Shown: positions 63,844-64,000 of the stretch, piece by piece
How positions within the stretch are numbered: the stretch's first letter is position 1
How the letters are laid out: each line of letters starts with the position of its first letter
Assembly (NCBI GenBank): GCA_030407085.1
Contig: CM059584.1
Span: forward strand, 91,029,501 to 91,093,500
Direction: 5' to 3'
Length of the DNA: 64,000 nt
From: Trichopria drosophilae
Taxonomy: Eukaryota; Arthropoda; Insecta; Hymenoptera; Diapriidae
The notes under the pieces: model-generated
Database searches by the model: none
Told to the model about the DNA's origin: nothing
What the model saw: the letters and a program-made list of their open reading frames with translations, nothing else
Made by a program: the position numbers and the translations under genes

Positions 63844-64000
63844 CAACAATGCGATTGTATATCAATTATCTGCAGGTATGAGTCGCCGATAACGGTGTCA
63901 AATTTATGAACTTGCTTTGTACGACATGTTTTCCAGGTGTTTAGGGTCGCCGATTACGGCGTTTAGGTAGCGCATTCCATAGTTTTTCAACTAATTTGAT
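63356..64000. other. Unassigned end of the window with a (TA)n tract
   Basis: A TA microsatellite lies at about 63796-63838. GTCGCCGATAACGG and GTCGCCGATTACGG near 63886 and 63947 are a short direct repeat. No gene. Confidence 0.35.

Overview
This window is eukaryotic nuclear DNA: AT-rich, with GT-AG introns, long microsatellites, no operons and no prokaryotic features. The transposon mixture (several mariner-like families, R1/Jockey-like and CR1/Jockey-superfamily non-LTR retrotransposons, Ty3/Gypsy elements, a pogo-like element, fold-back elements) points to an arthropod, most likely an insect. I lean towards a hymenopteran but the sequence does not prove it. Almost everything recognisable is mobile DNA, mostly decayed and often nested. 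The only candidate host coding sequence is one polyglutamine exon (43974-44272, minus).

Layout. 1-7.3 kb: two related R1/Jockey-type non-LTR copies head to head (minus 222-2283, plus 4433-7287), with two dispersed repeats between them. 7.3-10.4 and 20.5-23.9 kb: two copies of one gag-coding, LTR-retrotransposon-like element. 10.4-11.4 and 15.2-19.8 kb: two copies of a CR1/Jockey-superfamily element, each with a (TC)n tract at both ends. 12.9-15.0, 24.6-25.6, 26.8-27.8, 37.1-39.7 and 40.8-43.2 kb: decayed Tc1/mariner elements, some rearranged into fold-back structures. 28-34.4 kb: shards of R1-like, gypsy and CR1-like elements. 34.3-37.0 kb: a fold-back element and a pogo-like element. 46.1-48.3 kb: a minus-strand RT remnant interrupted by an 880-bp insertion flanked by TTAA.

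The right quarter (48.6-63.4 kb) is the most interesting part. An apparently intact Ty3/Gypsy element (48964-55907; 707-bp LTRs that look identical; gag and pol open) sits inside a segment bounded by inverted CACGG/TACGG ends (48632-58853). That segment holds two inverted copies of one small first exon with an intact splice donor. Next to it, between inverted arms built of about 120-bp minisatellite units (58855-59450 and 62150-62706), lies a two-exon gene (59827-61932). Its product has the architecture of a RAG1/Transib-type DDE transposase: a DG-G first-aspartate motif, a C-X2-C and an H-X4-H with RAG1-like spacing, and a final S-E-x-A-x-E motif. It has three in-frame stops, and the second catalytic aspartate position is tyrosine, so it is a fossil. 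The minisatellite of its arms resembles repeats at 31.2, 33.2, 40.3 and 47.2 kb.

All alignments were made by eye; no database search was possible. Gene symbols are left empty because no host gene was identified.
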